A stretch of 64,000 bases of DNA from Phycisphaerales bacterium (lineage in GTDB: Bacteria > Planctomycetota > Phycisphaerae > UBA1845 > Fen-1342): the NCBI GenBank assembly GCA_016716475.1, contig JADJWG010000002.1, positions 124,001 to 188,000 of the forward strand. The letters are read 5' to 3'. The notes beneath the pieces are model-generated. The model was not told the origin of the DNA. It made no database searches and saw only the letters and a program-made list of their open reading frames with translations. The position numbers and the translations under genes were made by a program. Below, piece by piece: positions 1-9,091 of the stretch (positions are counted from its first letter, which is position 1; each line of letters starts with the position of its first letter).

Positions 1-1
1 T

Positions 2-505
2 GCGGTCGGCTGCTCGCGGCTGCTCGGCTTCCGGCTGGTGGAGAACTTCGACCAGCCGTGGTTGGCCACGAGTCTACGAGATTTCTGGCGGCGCTGGCAC
101 ATCAGTCTGTCACTGATCCTGCGCGACTACGTCTACATCGCACTGGGCGGCAACCGGCAGCGTGCCACGCTCAATTTGTGCCTCACGTTCTTCCTGTGTG
201 GCATCTGGCACCGGCTCATTCTGCAGGTTGGCGTGTGGGGACTCCTCATGGGCCTGATGGTGGCGGTCAATCAAGGGTGGGTGGATCGGACAAAGCGCTG
301 GGATGCGCAGCCGGAACAGGGGCTGGGACGCGTCCGCCGGCTGTGGTTGCGCTGTGCGCCGCTGCCCCAGATCGCGGCCTGGTTGCTCACGATGCACGCT
401 TTCTTCGGTTCACTCCTGATCTTCTTTGGCGGTTGGGGTGGGGTGCGCGTACTCGGGGAGCTTTTGCGACGGATCGTAGCCGCGGGTGTGGCCTTCTGTT
501 CCTGA
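2..505 (+). CDS. MBOAT-family O-acyltransferase, C-terminal part (AlgI-like)
   Basis: The frame is open from the window edge, so the 5' part is missing and only about 167 C-terminal residues are seen. The stretch DFWRRWHISLS, then YVYIALGGNR, then GIWH followed by hydrophobic segments, is the signature of membrane-bound O-acyltransferases of the AlgI/DltB type, which move acyl groups onto exported polysaccharides. The His of GIWH is the family's presumed catalytic residue. The usual GLWHGA form is changed to GIWHRL, a small departure. Family proteins are normally near 470-520 residues. The partner (an AlgJ/AlgX-like protein) is not visible, so the substrate is unknown. Confidence 0.85.
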   Translation, partial: AVGCSRLLGFRLVENFDQPWLATSLRDFWRRWHISLSLILRDYVYIALGGNRQRATLNLCLTFFLCGIWHRLILQVGVWGLLMGLMVAVNQGWVDRTKRWDAQPEQGLGRVRRLWLRCAPLPQIAAWLLTMHAFFGSLLIFFGGWGGVRVLGELLRRIVAAGVAFCS

Positions 506-587
506 GTCATTACCGGTGAGATTAAGAAAACTTTGTGGCGCAACCGCTCTCGGCGGATCATTTGCTGTTCGTGTTGACCAGTGCGGG

Positions 588-625
588 TATACTGGATTCG
601 CCTGTTCGGACGGCATGCGCCGTCC
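588..625 (+). promoter_or_regulatory. possible -10 box and leader hairpin
   Basis: A TATACT hexamer at 588-593 could be a -10 element for the gene starting at 675; no good -35 lies at the standard distance. Just downstream, GGACGGC (608-614) and GCCGTCC (619-625) form a perfect 7-bp hairpin with a 4-nt loop. It could be a leader structure or a terminator of the upstream gene lacking a strong U tract. Confidence 0.3.
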
Positions 626-674
626 TTGCTGATGTCAGAGTTGCAGGGTTGGAGAGAGGCGGCGCTCCGCAGGT

Positions 675-2063
675 ATGTTCCTCGGGCCGATTGTACGTAC
701 TTGGACACCGGTTGGGTTCTCCGTGCGCGCCGGCAGTGTCATGCTGCTTGGCCTGCTAGCGATCGGAACCTGGCGCGCGAATGCGCAGCCGAGCGAACTA
801 CCGGAACTTGTTGTCGTGATCGGCTCATCCGTCCTCCCCACCGATGCCGTGCTGGGACTACCCGATACGCGGGTGGGGGATACGCTCGTCATCGACCTGC
901 GGCTGGAGAACCGGGGGGACCAGACCGTTTACTTCGAGGGGGAATCGATGCTGACGTTCGATGGACCGGCCTCCTTCGCCTTGCTCGAAGCGCCGCAGGT
1001 GATGGTGATCGATCCTGGGGAAATAGCGAAAGTGCGGTTGAGCTTTTTTCCGCTGCGACCGTGGGCGTACACTGCGGCCCTCGAGTTTCGCACGCTGGTG
1101 CCGACTGAAAGTACACCGACCGGCGACTTCCACCTCGAATTCGCTGGCCGGGGGCGGGTCCTCGACTGCAATTGGAATGGCGTGGATGATGAGATTGACC
1201 TGCTGAACGCTTTCAGCGCTGATTGTGACCAGAACGGGGTGCCCGATGAGTGTGACATCGAACTCGGACACCTCGCCGATCTCGACGACAACGGCGTCGC
1301 TGACCTTTGCGATCCCGACTGTAATGACAATGGCTACCCCGATGGCTACGAACTACTCAGGGGTTGGGAGAACGACTGCAACCTCAATGGCCGACCCGAC
1401 CGATGCGATATTGCGAGTGGCGACTCGCTTGACCTGAATCACAACGGTATTCCGGATGAGTGCGAAGCGGACTGCAATGGCAACGGAATTCCGGACGACC
1501 TCGACATCGCCCTGGGTCTGAGCTCCGACTGCAATGGGAACGGCATTCCCGACGAATGCGAACTGGCCGACGGCCTGCTCGAGGATTGTGACGCCAACGG
1601 CATCGCCGATCTGTGCGAGCTCGACAGTGATGGCGACGGCATCATCGACGCGTGTGACAACTGCCCGTCTGTCTACAACCCGGACCAGCTCGACAGCAAC
1701 GGTGACGGCACGGGCGATGCCTGCGCGAAGAAGGATGACACCACGAAACCAGGCGATAGCGATATTCCGGATGATGGCGGTGCACCCGGCGACGGCGGCC
1801 AACCTCCGGGCGGGGATGCGGGCGATGGCACCACTCCGCCGGCACTCGGTGACGACGACGGTCACGGTCCGGAAGACCTGCCTCCCAACAATGAGGATGC
1901 GACCCTCCCCGATCGCATGGTTGAATTCCCGGACGAACTGGGCTGCGGCGGACCGCTCTGCGGAGCCGGCCTCGCTCCGTTGCTGCCGTTGATGATCCTG
2001 GGGCTGGGCTCGTGGAAAGTGCAGCGCCGCCGTCAGGCCGGCGCCAGCCGCCCGTGCCGATAG
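675..2063 (+). CDS. exported protein with calcium-binding Asp-rich repeats and C-terminal anchor
   Basis: The 462-residue product starts with an export signal: Arg-containing n-region, hydrophobic core near residues 22-34, probable cleavage after ANA at 37. Residues about 45-160 look like a beta-sandwich domain (ASPM/OmpA-type immunoglobulin fold is possible). From about 165 to 355 there are at least eight repeats of the form DCNGNGIPDxCD, like thrombospondin type 3 and EF-hand loops that bind calcium. A Gly/Pro/Asp linker follows, and the tail has CGGPLCGAG, a hydrophobic helix and RRR, resembling a bacterial C-terminal sorting signal. An internal ATG at 741 would give an n-region without positive charge, so 675 was preferred. 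The 3' end overlaps the converging pyrC by 31 bp. Function unknown; likely at the cell surface. Confidence 0.8.
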   Translation: MFLGPIVRTWTPVGFSVRAGSVMLLGLLAIGTWRANAQPSELPELVVVIGSSVLPTDAVLGLPDTRVGDTLVIDLRLENRGDQTVYFEGESMLTFDGPASFALLEAPQVMVIDPGEIAKVRLSFFPLRPWAYTAALEFRTLVPTESTPTGDFHLEFAGRGRVLDCNWNGVDDEIDLLNAFSADCDQNGVPDECDIELGHLADLDDNGVADLCDPDCNDNGYPDGYELLRGWENDCNLNGRPDRCDIASGDSLDLNHNGIPDECEADCNGNGIPDDLDIALGLSSDCNGNGIPDECELADGLLEDCDANGIADLCELDSDGDGIIDACDNCPSVYNPDQLDSNGDGTGDACAKKDDTTKPGDSDIPDDGGAPGDGGQPPGGDAGDGTTPPALGDDDGHGPEDLPPNNEDATLPDRMVEFPDELGCGGPLCGAGLAPLLPLMILGLGSWKVQRRRQAGASRPCR

Positions 2064-3331
2064 CGCCACTCCCCGTCGACCAGCGTGCCTACCGCTCGCG
2101 ATCGCACCCGCCAGCCGTCAAACGGCGTATTGCGACTGCGCGAGCGCATCTCGCCGACCGCAATGGTCCACTCCAGGTCCGGATCGAGCAGCACGATGTC
2201 GGCGGGCTGATCGACGGCCAGGGTCCCGCCCGTGACGCCGAGCAGGCGGGCCGGGTGGGTTGACAGCGCCGCGATCAGTTGCGGCCAGTCGATGCGCCCA
2301 GACTCGATCAGCGCCCGGACGAAGAGGGGCACAGCGGTTTCGAGGCCGATGATGCCGAAAGGCGCATCCGCAAACTCGTGTTCCTTGTCTTCTGCCAGGT
2401 GCGGCGCATGGTCCGTGACCAGGCAGTCGATCGTGCCATCCGCGACACCCGCAAGACACGCCTCGACATCCGCCTGGCTGCGGAGCGGCGGCTTCATCTT
2501 CATATTCGTGTCGTAGCCGGCGCAGGCCTCATCCGTCAACAGCAGATGATGAGGGCACACTTCGGTGCTGACGCGCTGTCCACGCTGCTTTGCCGCCCGC
2601 ACCATCGCCACCGCGTTCGCAGTCGAGACATGCGCTACGTGGTAGCGTACTCCGGCCTGCGCCGCGAGCAGGATATCGCGCTGCACCATCACGTCCTCGC
2701 TGAGGCCGGAGATGCCCGCCAGGCCCAGGCGCGTGGCCGTGGCACCGGCATGCATGACGCCGCGCCCGGAGAGGGTGGGGTCCTCGCAGTGCTGGATGAA
2801 AAGGCGCTCGAACATGCTGACGTAGCGCATCGCCCGCAGACAAACGCTCGCATCGGCCACGCCGCTGCCGTCGTCGCTGAAGGCGATTGCGCCCGCCCGC
2901 ACCATGAGGCCGATTTCGGCGAGTTCCTTCCCGCCCCGCCCCTCGGTCAAGGCGCCGATCGGGTAGACGCGCGTATGGGCGGAACGGGCCGCCTGCCGCA
3001 GGACGAACTCGATGGCGGAATCGTTGTCCAGCGGTGGTTCGGTGTTCGGCATGCAAGCCACGGCCGTAAAGCCGCCCGCGGCGGCCGCAGCCGTGCCGCT
3101 CTCAATGGTCTCCGCTTCCTCGTAGCCCGGCTCGCGCAGGTGGACGTGCATGTCAATCAGGCCCGGCGCGACGATCAGGCCGGCGGCATCGATGACCTCG
3201 TCGGCATCGGCGGGGGCGCGTCGACCCAGCGCGGCGATCTTGCCATTGCGCACGGCGAGGTCGGTGATCTCGTCGATTTCCTGGGCCGGGTCGATTACCC
3301 GCCCACCGCGGATCAGGAGGGTCTTGGTCAT
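2033..3331 (-). CDS. pyrC: dihydroorotase
   Basis: This 432-residue amidohydrolase closes carbamoyl-aspartate to dihydroorotate in pyrimidine synthesis in the cytoplasm. All expected metal and active-site residues of class I bacterial dihydroorotases are visible: MHVHLREPG with His62 and His64, Asp153 in AFSDDGSG, His181 in IQHCED, His234 in HVAHVS and Asp307 in TDHAPH. Position 153 is Asp rather than a carboxylated Lys, as in the Aquifex-type enzymes. These usually work with aspartate carbamoyltransferase (pyrB), which is not in the window. The gene stands alone and its 3' end overlaps the converging surface-protein gene by 31 bp. Confidence 0.95.
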   Translation of the reverse strand: MTKTLLIRGGRVIDPAQEIDEITDLAVRNGKIAALGRRAPADADEVIDAAGLIVAPGLIDMHVHLREPGYEEAETIESGTAAAAAGGFTAVACMPNTEPPLDNDSAIEFVLRQAARSAHTRVYPIGALTEGRGGKELAEIGLMVRAGAIAFSDDGSGVADASVCLRAMRYVSMFERLFIQHCEDPTLSGRGVMHAGATATRLGLAGISGLSEDVMVQRDILLAAQAGVRYHVAHVSTANAVAMVRAAKQRGQRVSTEVCPHHLLLTDEACAGYDTNMKMKPPLRSQADVEACLAGVADGTIDCLVTDHAPHLAEDKEHEFADAPFGIIGLETAVPLFVRALIESGRIDWPQLIAALSTHPARLLGVTGGTLAVDQPADIVLLDPDLEWTIAVGEMRSRSRNTPFDGWRVRSRAVGTLVDGEWRYRHGRLAPA

Positions 3332-3500
3332 GTGCTGTTGTCGCCACGGGCTGGGGTCGTAGCGCGCCGCCGCACGGCGGCCACGCCGGGCGGTATCATA
3401 ACGCTGCTGGCGGTGTGTGCCACGGAAGCATCAAGGTCGGCCCAGCGCGCAGTTTCCGGCCAGGCAGGAAGTGGACTGGCACAAGCTGGAGGTGCTCGGC

Positions 3501-4388
3501 GTGGTGCCGCGTTTCGAAGACCGCCTGTGCGCCGGGCCGCTGGTGCTCGACGGTGCGGTCGGCACCGAGCTAGAGCGGCGGGGTATCCCCTGCGAGTTGC
3601 CGCTGTGGTCCGCGCACGCGCTTCGCACCGCACCTGCGGTGGTGGCCGCGATTCACACCGACTACGCCCGCGCCGGAGCGGAGCTGCTGGTGGCGAACAC
3701 GTTTCGGACGAACCCGCGGACCTTGCGGGCCGCCGGAAGCGCGGCAGAGGGTCCGGAGCTGTGTCGGCGGGCGGTCGCGCTGGCTCGCGCCGGTGCGGCG
3801 GCGGCGGATCGACCGTGCTGGGTCGCCGCGAGCGTGGGCCCGGTAGAGGACTGCTACCACCCCGAGCGGACGCCGGGTGCGGAGGCGCTGGCGGCGGAGC
3901 ATGGGGAGTGGGCGGACTGGCTGGCGTTTGCGCAGCCGGACTTGGTATGGATTGAGACGATCGGGACGGTGCGGGAGGCGGTTGCGGCGGCGGCCGCAGC
4001 GCGGGAGCGTGGGCTCGCGTACGGCTTGTCGCTGATGCTGCGGGCGGATGGGGCGCTGCTCGGCGGGGAGACGCTGGCAGAGGCGGTGCGTGCGGTCGAA
4101 CCACTGGGGCCGGTCGCGCTAGGTCTGAACTGCATCCCGCCAGCAGGTGTTTCGGAACTCTTGCCACATCTGCGGGCGCTGACGGGCGTACCGCTGGCGG
4201 CGTACGCGCACATCGGCAACCGGGTGCCGCTGCGGGGCTGGTCGATCGCAGAGCGCCCGACACCGGAAGCGTATGCGGCCTGCGTGGCGGAGTGGATCGA
4301 GGCGGGGGCGACGGTGGTCGGCGGGTGCTGTGGAACGACGCCGGCGCACATCGCAGCGGTGGCGGCAGTGGTGCGAAGGCGCGAATAG
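3501..4388 (+). CDS. homocysteine S-methyltransferase-family protein
   Basis: The product is a TIM-barrel methyltransferase of the MetH-N/BHMT/MmuM family, which transfers a methyl group to a thiol such as homocysteine. Family marks are LVLDGAVGTELERRG at the N-terminus, LVANTFRTN, and the zinc-binding cysteines in LGLNC and VVGGCCGTTPAH near the C-terminus. The frame is open from a GTG at 3417, but GTG at 3501 is preferred: GGAGG lies 8 nt upstream and the domain then begins near residue 12, giving 295 residues. No B12-binding or folate domain follows, so it resembles stand-alone enzymes using S-methylmethionine or betaine-like donors. The donor cannot be told from sequence. Confidence 0.85.
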   Translation: MVPRFEDRLCAGPLVLDGAVGTELERRGIPCELPLWSAHALRTAPAVVAAIHTDYARAGAELLVANTFRTNPRTLRAAGSAAEGPELCRRAVALARAGAAAADRPCWVAASVGPVEDCYHPERTPGAEALAAEHGEWADWLAFAQPDLVWIETIGTVREAVAAAAAARERGLAYGLSLMLRADGALLGGETLAEAVRAVEPLGPVALGLNCIPPAGVSELLPHLRALTGVPLAAYAHIGNRVPLRGWSIAERPTPEAYAACVAEWIEAGATVVGGCCGTTPAHIAAVAAVVRRRE

Positions 4389-4502
4389 CGCAGATCATCG
4401 GCCAGTCGTCAGCTCGCGACGGCGGCCGCATATACGACCCGGACTCTTGTCTCCCGGTTGGGGAAACACTGGATTGCGAGGACGATGGGCGACAGTGCCA
4501 TC

Positions 4503-4525
4503 CATACGATACGTCGAGTCGTATG
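4503..4525. terminator. hairpin between convergent genes
   Basis: CATACGA (4503-4509) and TCGTATG (4519-4525) form a perfect 7-bp stem with a 9-nt loop between two converging genes. There is no clear U tract on either strand, so a bidirectional terminator role is only suggested by position. Confidence 0.3.
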
Positions 4526-4528
4526 CAG

Positions 4529-5014
4529 CTAGGGCACGGCTCGGTCCTGCGTCGCGGTCCAGTCGCACTCCATCAGCACGTAGTCCGTCGCGGTCAGGCC
4601 GAGCGCGCGGTATACCTCCTGCGCGCGATCATTGTCGCGGTCGACGTACAGCCGCAGGCCGCAGACGTGTCCAACGGCGCGTGCCCGCCGCTCTACTTCG
4701 GCGTGCAGGGCGCGGAAGACGCCGCGGCCACGCTGCTCGGGGGCGACATAGACGCTTTGAATCCACCAGAAGTCGCCGTCGCGCCAATCGCTCCACTCGT
4801 AGGTGACGAGGAGCTGGCCGACAACGATGCCCTCCACCTCGGCGACGAGGTAGAAGCCGCGGGCGGGCTCCGCGAGGACGCGCTCGACTCCACGGCGGAC
4901 GGCGGCGGGGTCGAGCCGGCGGTGCTCGGTCTCAGCGGCCATGGCGACGTTGTAGGCCGCGAGCGTGTCGCGGTCGGTGGGTGCGGCCGGGCGGATGGAA
5001 AGCTCGTTCGACAT
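4529..5014 (-). CDS. GNAT-family N-acetyltransferase
   Basis: A 161-residue single-domain acetyltransferase that would move an acetyl group from acetyl-CoA to an amine. The core is clear: an N-terminal beta strand (LSIRPAAPTDRD), then FWWIQSVYVAPEQRGRGVFRAL, whose Q/RGRG part is the pyrophosphate-binding motif A, and a C-terminal part with LRLYVDRDNDRAQEVYRALGL, the motif B seen in most GNATs. The substrate cannot be named. It is divergent from murD across 186 bp and converges with the methyltransferase gene. No operon partner is evident. Confidence 0.85.
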   Translation of the reverse strand: MSNELSIRPAAPTDRDTLAAYNVAMAAETEHRRLDPAAVRRGVERVLAEPARGFYLVAEVEGIVVGQLLVTYEWSDWRDGDFWWIQSVYVAPEQRGRGVFRALHAEVERRARAVGHVCGLRLYVDRDNDRAQEVYRALGLTATDYVLMECDWTATQDRAVP

Positions 5015-5200
5015 CGCCTAACGTACCTGCAATTCAGTCCCCCGAGACGCGGAGCACGCGGGCAGTATACCGGTTCCACGCGGCTCCCGCGCGACGACTT
5101 CCGAGACTCCCTGATGCGAGTCGGGGGATAGGACGGTGTGCCGGCGTCTTGGATCCCCACGACCTTGGGCGCGTGATGCGGCGAGGAGTCGAACCGTTTT

Positions 5201-6613
5201 ATGAGCGACGACTGGAACGGCAAGCGTGTCACCGTGATGGGGCTTGGACGCTTCGGCGGTGGCGTTGGCGTCGCCCGTTGGCTGGCAGCACAGGGGGCGC
5301 GTGTGACGGTCACCGACAAGGCCCCGGCAGCAGCACTCGCCGAGTCCGTCGCCGCCCTCGACGGCCGCGGCGTGACCTTGCGTCTGGGTGAACACGTTGC
5401 TGAGGATTTCGCGGCCGTCGACCTGGTGGTTGTCAATCCCGCCGTACCGGACACCTCCGAATTCGTGCAGTGCGCTCACGCGGCCGGCGTAAGTGTGACG
5501 ACCGAGATCAACCTCTTCGTCGAGCGCTGCCGCGCCCGTTGTATCGGGATCACCGGCAGCGTCGGCAAGTCCACGGTCACGGCGATGACCGGCCACATTC
5601 TCGGAGTCGCGTGCGCCGCCGAAGAACCCGCGGCACGACCGGGGCGGCGGGTCTGGGTAGGGGGCAATATCGGGTGTTCGCTGCTGGATATGCTGCCGGA
5701 GATCGCCACGGATGACCTCGTCGTGCTGGAGCTCTCCAGTTTCCAGCTCCAGCGCACGCCGCTCGTGCGTTGGAGCCCGCACATCGCGTTGCTGACCAAC
5801 ATCACACCGAATCACCTGGACTGGCACGGGACGTTCGCGGCCTATGTGGCGGCCAAGCTGAACATCCTGCGATACCAGGATCCGGCGCGGGACGCGATCA
5901 TCATGGCCGACGAACCGGTTCTGCGGGGCATGATCGACCAGCTCTTCGGCGACGTCTCGGGTGTGTGGCGCTACGGCCTGGATGGCGATCGGCCGCGCGC
6001 CATCCAGCAATCCACCGCCGCCGTTGATTGCGACGACCGGCGCATCGCCTGGCCGAACCTCGAGCTGGCCGTTCCTGGCCGGCACAACCGGCTCAACGCG
6101 GCCGCGGCGCTGACCGTCGCATACGCATTGGGAGTGCCGGGCGATGTAGCGGTGGCGGCCCTGCGGACATTCGCGGCGCTACCGCACCGCTTGCAGAGAG
6201 TGGCGGAGGTCGAGGGGGTGGCGTGGTACGACGACTCGAAATCGACTACGCCGGAGGCCGCGCTGACGGCGCTCGCCGCGTTCGAGCGGCCGGTGCTGGT
6301 CATCCTCGGCGGCTATGACAAAGGCAGCGATCTGGGGCCATTGGCGATTGAGGTCGCGCGCCGGGCGCGCTTCGCCGCCTGCATCGGCAAGACCGGTGCG
6401 GGGCTGGCGGTGGCGATCGCGCGGGCCGGCGGTGTCGCTGAGGATTGTGGTACGCTGGCGGTGGCGGTGGCGGCCTGTCGGGCGCGGGCCCAAGTGGGCG
6501 ACGTGGTCCTCTTGTCGCCGGCCTGCGCATCGTGGGACCAGTTTGAAGACTATCGCGCGCGGGGTTTGGCGTTCGCGAATTTGGCGCTGGCGGGTGCGGA
6601 TGTGCCGCAGTGA
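5201..6613 (+). CDS. murD: UDP-N-acetylmuramoyl-L-alanine--D-glutamate ligase
   Basis: This 470-residue Mur ligase adds D-glutamate to UDP-MurNAc-L-Ala in cytoplasmic peptidoglycan precursor synthesis. It has the N-terminal nucleotide-binding fold (TVMGLGRFGGG), the ATP P-loop GSVGKST at 119-125, the central LELSSFQL and NITPNHLDWHGT motifs, YDDSKSTTPEA and the C-terminal GGYDKGSDL loop typical of MurD. It lies outside any division and cell-wall cluster and is followed by mutY with a 1-nt overlap. Its presence argues that this organism makes peptidoglycan, which matters because the cell wall of planctomycetes was long disputed. Confidence 0.96.
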   Translation: MSDDWNGKRVTVMGLGRFGGGVGVARWLAAQGARVTVTDKAPAAALAESVAALDGRGVTLRLGEHVAEDFAAVDLVVVNPAVPDTSEFVQCAHAAGVSVTTEINLFVERCRARCIGITGSVGKSTVTAMTGHILGVACAAEEPAARPGRRVWVGGNIGCSLLDMLPEIATDDLVVLELSSFQLQRTPLVRWSPHIALLTNITPNHLDWHGTFAAYVAAKLNILRYQDPARDAIIMADEPVLRGMIDQLFGDVSGVWRYGLDGDRPRAIQQSTAAVDCDDRRIAWPNLELAVPGRHNRLNAAAALTVAYALGVPGDVAVAALRTFAALPHRLQRVAEVEGVAWYDDSKSTTPEAALTALAAFERPVLVILGGYDKGSDLGPLAIEVARRARFAACIGKTGAGLAVAIARAGGVAEDCGTLAVAVAACRARAQVGDVVLLSPACASWDQFEDYRARGLAFANLALAGADVPQ

Positions 6614-7740
6614 TGCGCACCACACGACCGGATCTTGCGACACCGGCGGCCCGCAGCGCCTTTCGCCGCGCGCTGCTTGCGTGGTATCGGCGGAGTCGCC
6701 GCATACTGCCTTGGCGGGCGACGTGTGATCCCTATGCCGTGTGGGTCTCGGAAATCATGCTCCAGCAGACCCGTGTAGAGACCGTCGTTCCCTATTACGA
6801 GCGCTTTCTTGCTGTGTTCCCGGATGTGTACCGGCTCGCGGCTGCGGATGAGCAGCACGTGCTCGAGCGCTGGGCAGGGCTTGGGTATTATCGCCGGGCG
6901 CGCCTCCTCCACCGGGCCGCGCGCCAGATTGTCGCGGAGCGGGACGGTGTGCTGCCGTCCCGTGCTGCGGATTGGCAGGCGCTGCCGGGGATCGGGCGTT
7001 ACACCGCGGGCGCGATCGCGAGCATCACCACTGGTGAAGTCGTGCCGGCAGTCGATGGGAACGTGCAACGGGTGCTGGCGCGCCTGCTGCGAATCACGGC
7101 ACCCGTGAACCACCCGGCCACTGAGGCGCGCCTGTGGGACCATGCCGCCGCGCTTGTCGCGCCGCGCACCCCCGGAGATTTCAACCAGGCGCTCATGGAG
7201 CTGGGCGCGCGGGTCTGCACACCGCGTGGCCCCCACTGTGGGGACTGCCCGGTGCGGCGCTGGTGTGCGGCCACAATTTCCGGAGTGTCGGATGCGCTGC
7301 CGGTGAAGACCGGGCGGACACGCGTGCGCCCGGTCCGCGCGGCCGCGGCTGCAATCCGGGGGCGGGCGGGGCTGCTGCTGGTACAGCGGCCGGCGGAAGG
7401 GTTGCTGGCCGGGCTATGGACCCTGCCGACCGTGGAACTGGCGGATGGCGCGGATGCGGTCACGATGTTGAGCGCGGGCCTGGCGACGCAGTTGGGGTGT
7501 TGTGTGCCCGTCAGTGGCGCGGTCGGGGTCGTGACCCACCAATTCACGCATCGCCACCTTACATTAGAGGTCTATGCCGCGCGCTGGCCGGTTGGCGGGC
7601 GCCTCGCGCGGGCCCGCGTGCCGGCCCGTTGGGTTGATCCGGCCGCACCGGACGGACCGCTCGCCACGGTGGATCGGAAGATCTTGGCGCTGGTGTGCGC
7701 GCAGGAATCCCTCACCACGACTACCGAGCGGGTCGTGTAG
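6613..7740 (+). CDS. mutY: A/G-specific adenine glycosylase
   Basis: MutY removes adenine mispaired with 8-oxoguanine in base excision repair. The 375-residue product has the catalytic Glu47 in SEIMLQQTRVE, the helix-hairpin-helix LPGIGRYTAGAI at 124-135 and catalytic Asp148 in VDGNVQRV. A [4Fe-4S] cluster motif C-x6-C-x2-C-x5-C is visible in the VCTPRGPHCGDCP region. A C-terminal NUDIX-like domain for 8-oxoG recognition follows (LLLVQRPAEGLLAGLW). Start: ATG at 6613 overlaps the murD stop by 1 nt; a GTG codon lies one codon earlier. It is probably co-transcribed with murD. It converges with the next gene, leaving only 4 bp between them. Confidence 0.95.
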   Translation: MRTTRPDLATPAARSAFRRALLAWYRRSRRILPWRATCDPYAVWVSEIMLQQTRVETVVPYYERFLAVFPDVYRLAAADEQHVLERWAGLGYYRRARLLHRAARQIVAERDGVLPSRAADWQALPGIGRYTAGAIASITTGEVVPAVDGNVQRVLARLLRITAPVNHPATEARLWDHAAALVAPRTPGDFNQALMELGARVCTPRGPHCGDCPVRRWCAATISGVSDALPVKTGRTRVRPVRAAAAAIRGRAGLLLVQRPAEGLLAGLWTLPTVELADGADAVTMLSAGLATQLGCCVPVSGAVGVVTHQFTHRHLTLEVYAARWPVGGRLARARVPARWVDPAAPDGPLATVDRKILALVCAQESLTTTTERVV

Positions 7741-7744
7741 CCCG

Positions 7745-9091
7745 CTACTGCTCGTCTTCATCCTCGGGCAGTTCCAGCGGGGTGACTTCTTCCTCTTCCT
7801 CGGGCTCCTCCGGCAACTTGGCGAGGCGCTCACGGGCGCGTGAGGCGGCCTGCGTGTCCGGGTGGGTGTCGAGGATGCGGTCGTAGAGCTCCCGCGCACG
7901 GGTGTACATCTCGATGCGGGCGAAGCGGTTGGCAAGGTCGAGCCAGCGATCCGCCTCCTCTTCGGCACGCAGCTTGGTGATGGCACTCAGCGCTTCAGGA
8001 TCGTTGTTGATTCGGTCAATCGCTTCTTCGGCGGCCTTGGCAGCATCGCTGCCGGCGTACTCCTCGGCCGCGCGCCGGTAAAGCCGCAGGGCCTCGATGT
8101 AACGGCGGCTGGCCTCGTGATCGCCGGCTTCGTCGTTGAGAATCTCCCCGCGCACATTGTCGAGAGCCGACCGCATCTTCGGTCGCAGGCGGGCATCGCC
8201 CATGATCTTGCCGATCTCGGTCTCGGCCTCGCCGCGGACCGCCTCCCCTTCGAATCGCACGCTGATCTGTGACAAGATACGGATCGCGTCGTCCTGGTTA
8301 TTGGCGCGGATGGATTCCTGGGCCTCTTCAAGCCACTTCTTGGTCGCTTCGAGAATCTCCTTGAGCAGCTCGTCCACCTCCTTGCCGAGCGCGTCTTCCT
8401 TCGTCACCAGCTTCTCGAGCGCTTTGGTCTGCGTATAGGCCCGGCCGAGATCCTTGCGCAGCATGAATTCGCGCACCTTGCGAATCCGGTTACGCAGCGA
8501 CTGCTCATCGGTGCCCTCCGGCGGGGTACGTCGCATCTGCGCACGGACCTTGCCCTCGAGATCAAAGCCGGGGTGGAATTGGTCGGTGAGGCGTCCGCCC
8601 GTGTCGAGCATGAGCACCCAGGGGGGTCCCGGTATGCGATAGCGATCCGTGTCAGCTTCGTACCCGACGATGAACTTGACTTCCTTGCCCTTGATGACGC
8701 CTTCGGCCTGCTCCTTTTTCTGCTTGGTCAGGCCGATGATCACTACGCCTGCGCTGCCGAACTTGGTGTGCGCCGCGTTCATGATGTCGATGCTGTCAGC
8801 GGCGCTGACGGTGTCAAAGCAGAAAATCAGCACAATGCGGCTGCGGAAGCCCGCGAGTGTCGGCGTACCGGAGACGTTCTCCCACTGCTGGGCCCTGAGA
8901 TAGGGCACGGGTTCGCCGATGGTGACGTTGGTCGGGCCCTCATCGCGGCGCTCATCAGGGGGCTGCCCCGGCGGGGGCTGGCCGCCACCGGGCGGGGCCT
9001 CTTGGGCGGTGACGATGCCACCGGCGCAGAGGAGGGTGAGTCCGCCCAACAAGCGGGCGAGCAGGGTACTGGGCAGGCGTGTCGACAGCAT
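7745..9091 (-). CDS. exported thioredoxin-fold protein with TPR-like C-terminal half
   Basis: The 448-residue product has a Sec signal (hydrophobic core about residues 10-28, cleavage near VTAQ), a Pro/Gly-rich linker, then a TlpA/AhpC-like domain: TIGEPVPYLRAQQW, the strand LIFCF, GVVIIGLTKQ, and PPWVLMLDTGGRL. The CxxC expected after the LIFCF strand is absent (FDTVSAADS instead), so it is unlikely to be a disulfide oxidoreductase. Residues about 185-430 are helical, charged and TPR-like (ARELYDRILDTHPDTQAASRA), ending in a very acidic tail. GGAGG 9 nt upstream supports the start. It is probably a periplasmic binding or scaffold protein; its role is unknown. Confidence 0.75.
   Translation of the reverse strand: MLSTRLPSTLLARLLGGLTLLCAGGIVTAQEAPPGGGQPPPGQPPDERRDEGPTNVTIGEPVPYLRAQQWENVSGTPTLAGFRSRIVLIFCFDTVSAADSIDIMNAAHTKFGSAGVVIIGLTKQKKEQAEGVIKGKEVKFIVGYEADTDRYRIPGPPWVLMLDTGGRLTDQFHPGFDLEGKVRAQMRRTPPEGTDEQSLRNRIRKVREFMLRKDLGRAYTQTKALEKLVTKEDALGKEVDELLKEILEATKKWLEEAQESIRANNQDDAIRILSQISVRFEGEAVRGEAETEIGKIMGDARLRPKMRSALDNVRGEILNDEAGDHEASRRYIEALRLYRRAAEEYAGSDAAKAAEEAIDRINNDPEALSAITKLRAEEEADRWLDLANRFARIEMYTRARELYDRILDTHPDTQAASRARERLAKLPEEPEEEEEVTPLELPEDEDEQ

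Noticed and set aside
2279..3955. Long open frame overlapping pyrC on the other strand
   Set aside because: pyrC has all catalytic residues; the antisense frame is Arg/Ala-rich and runs into the next gene's region.
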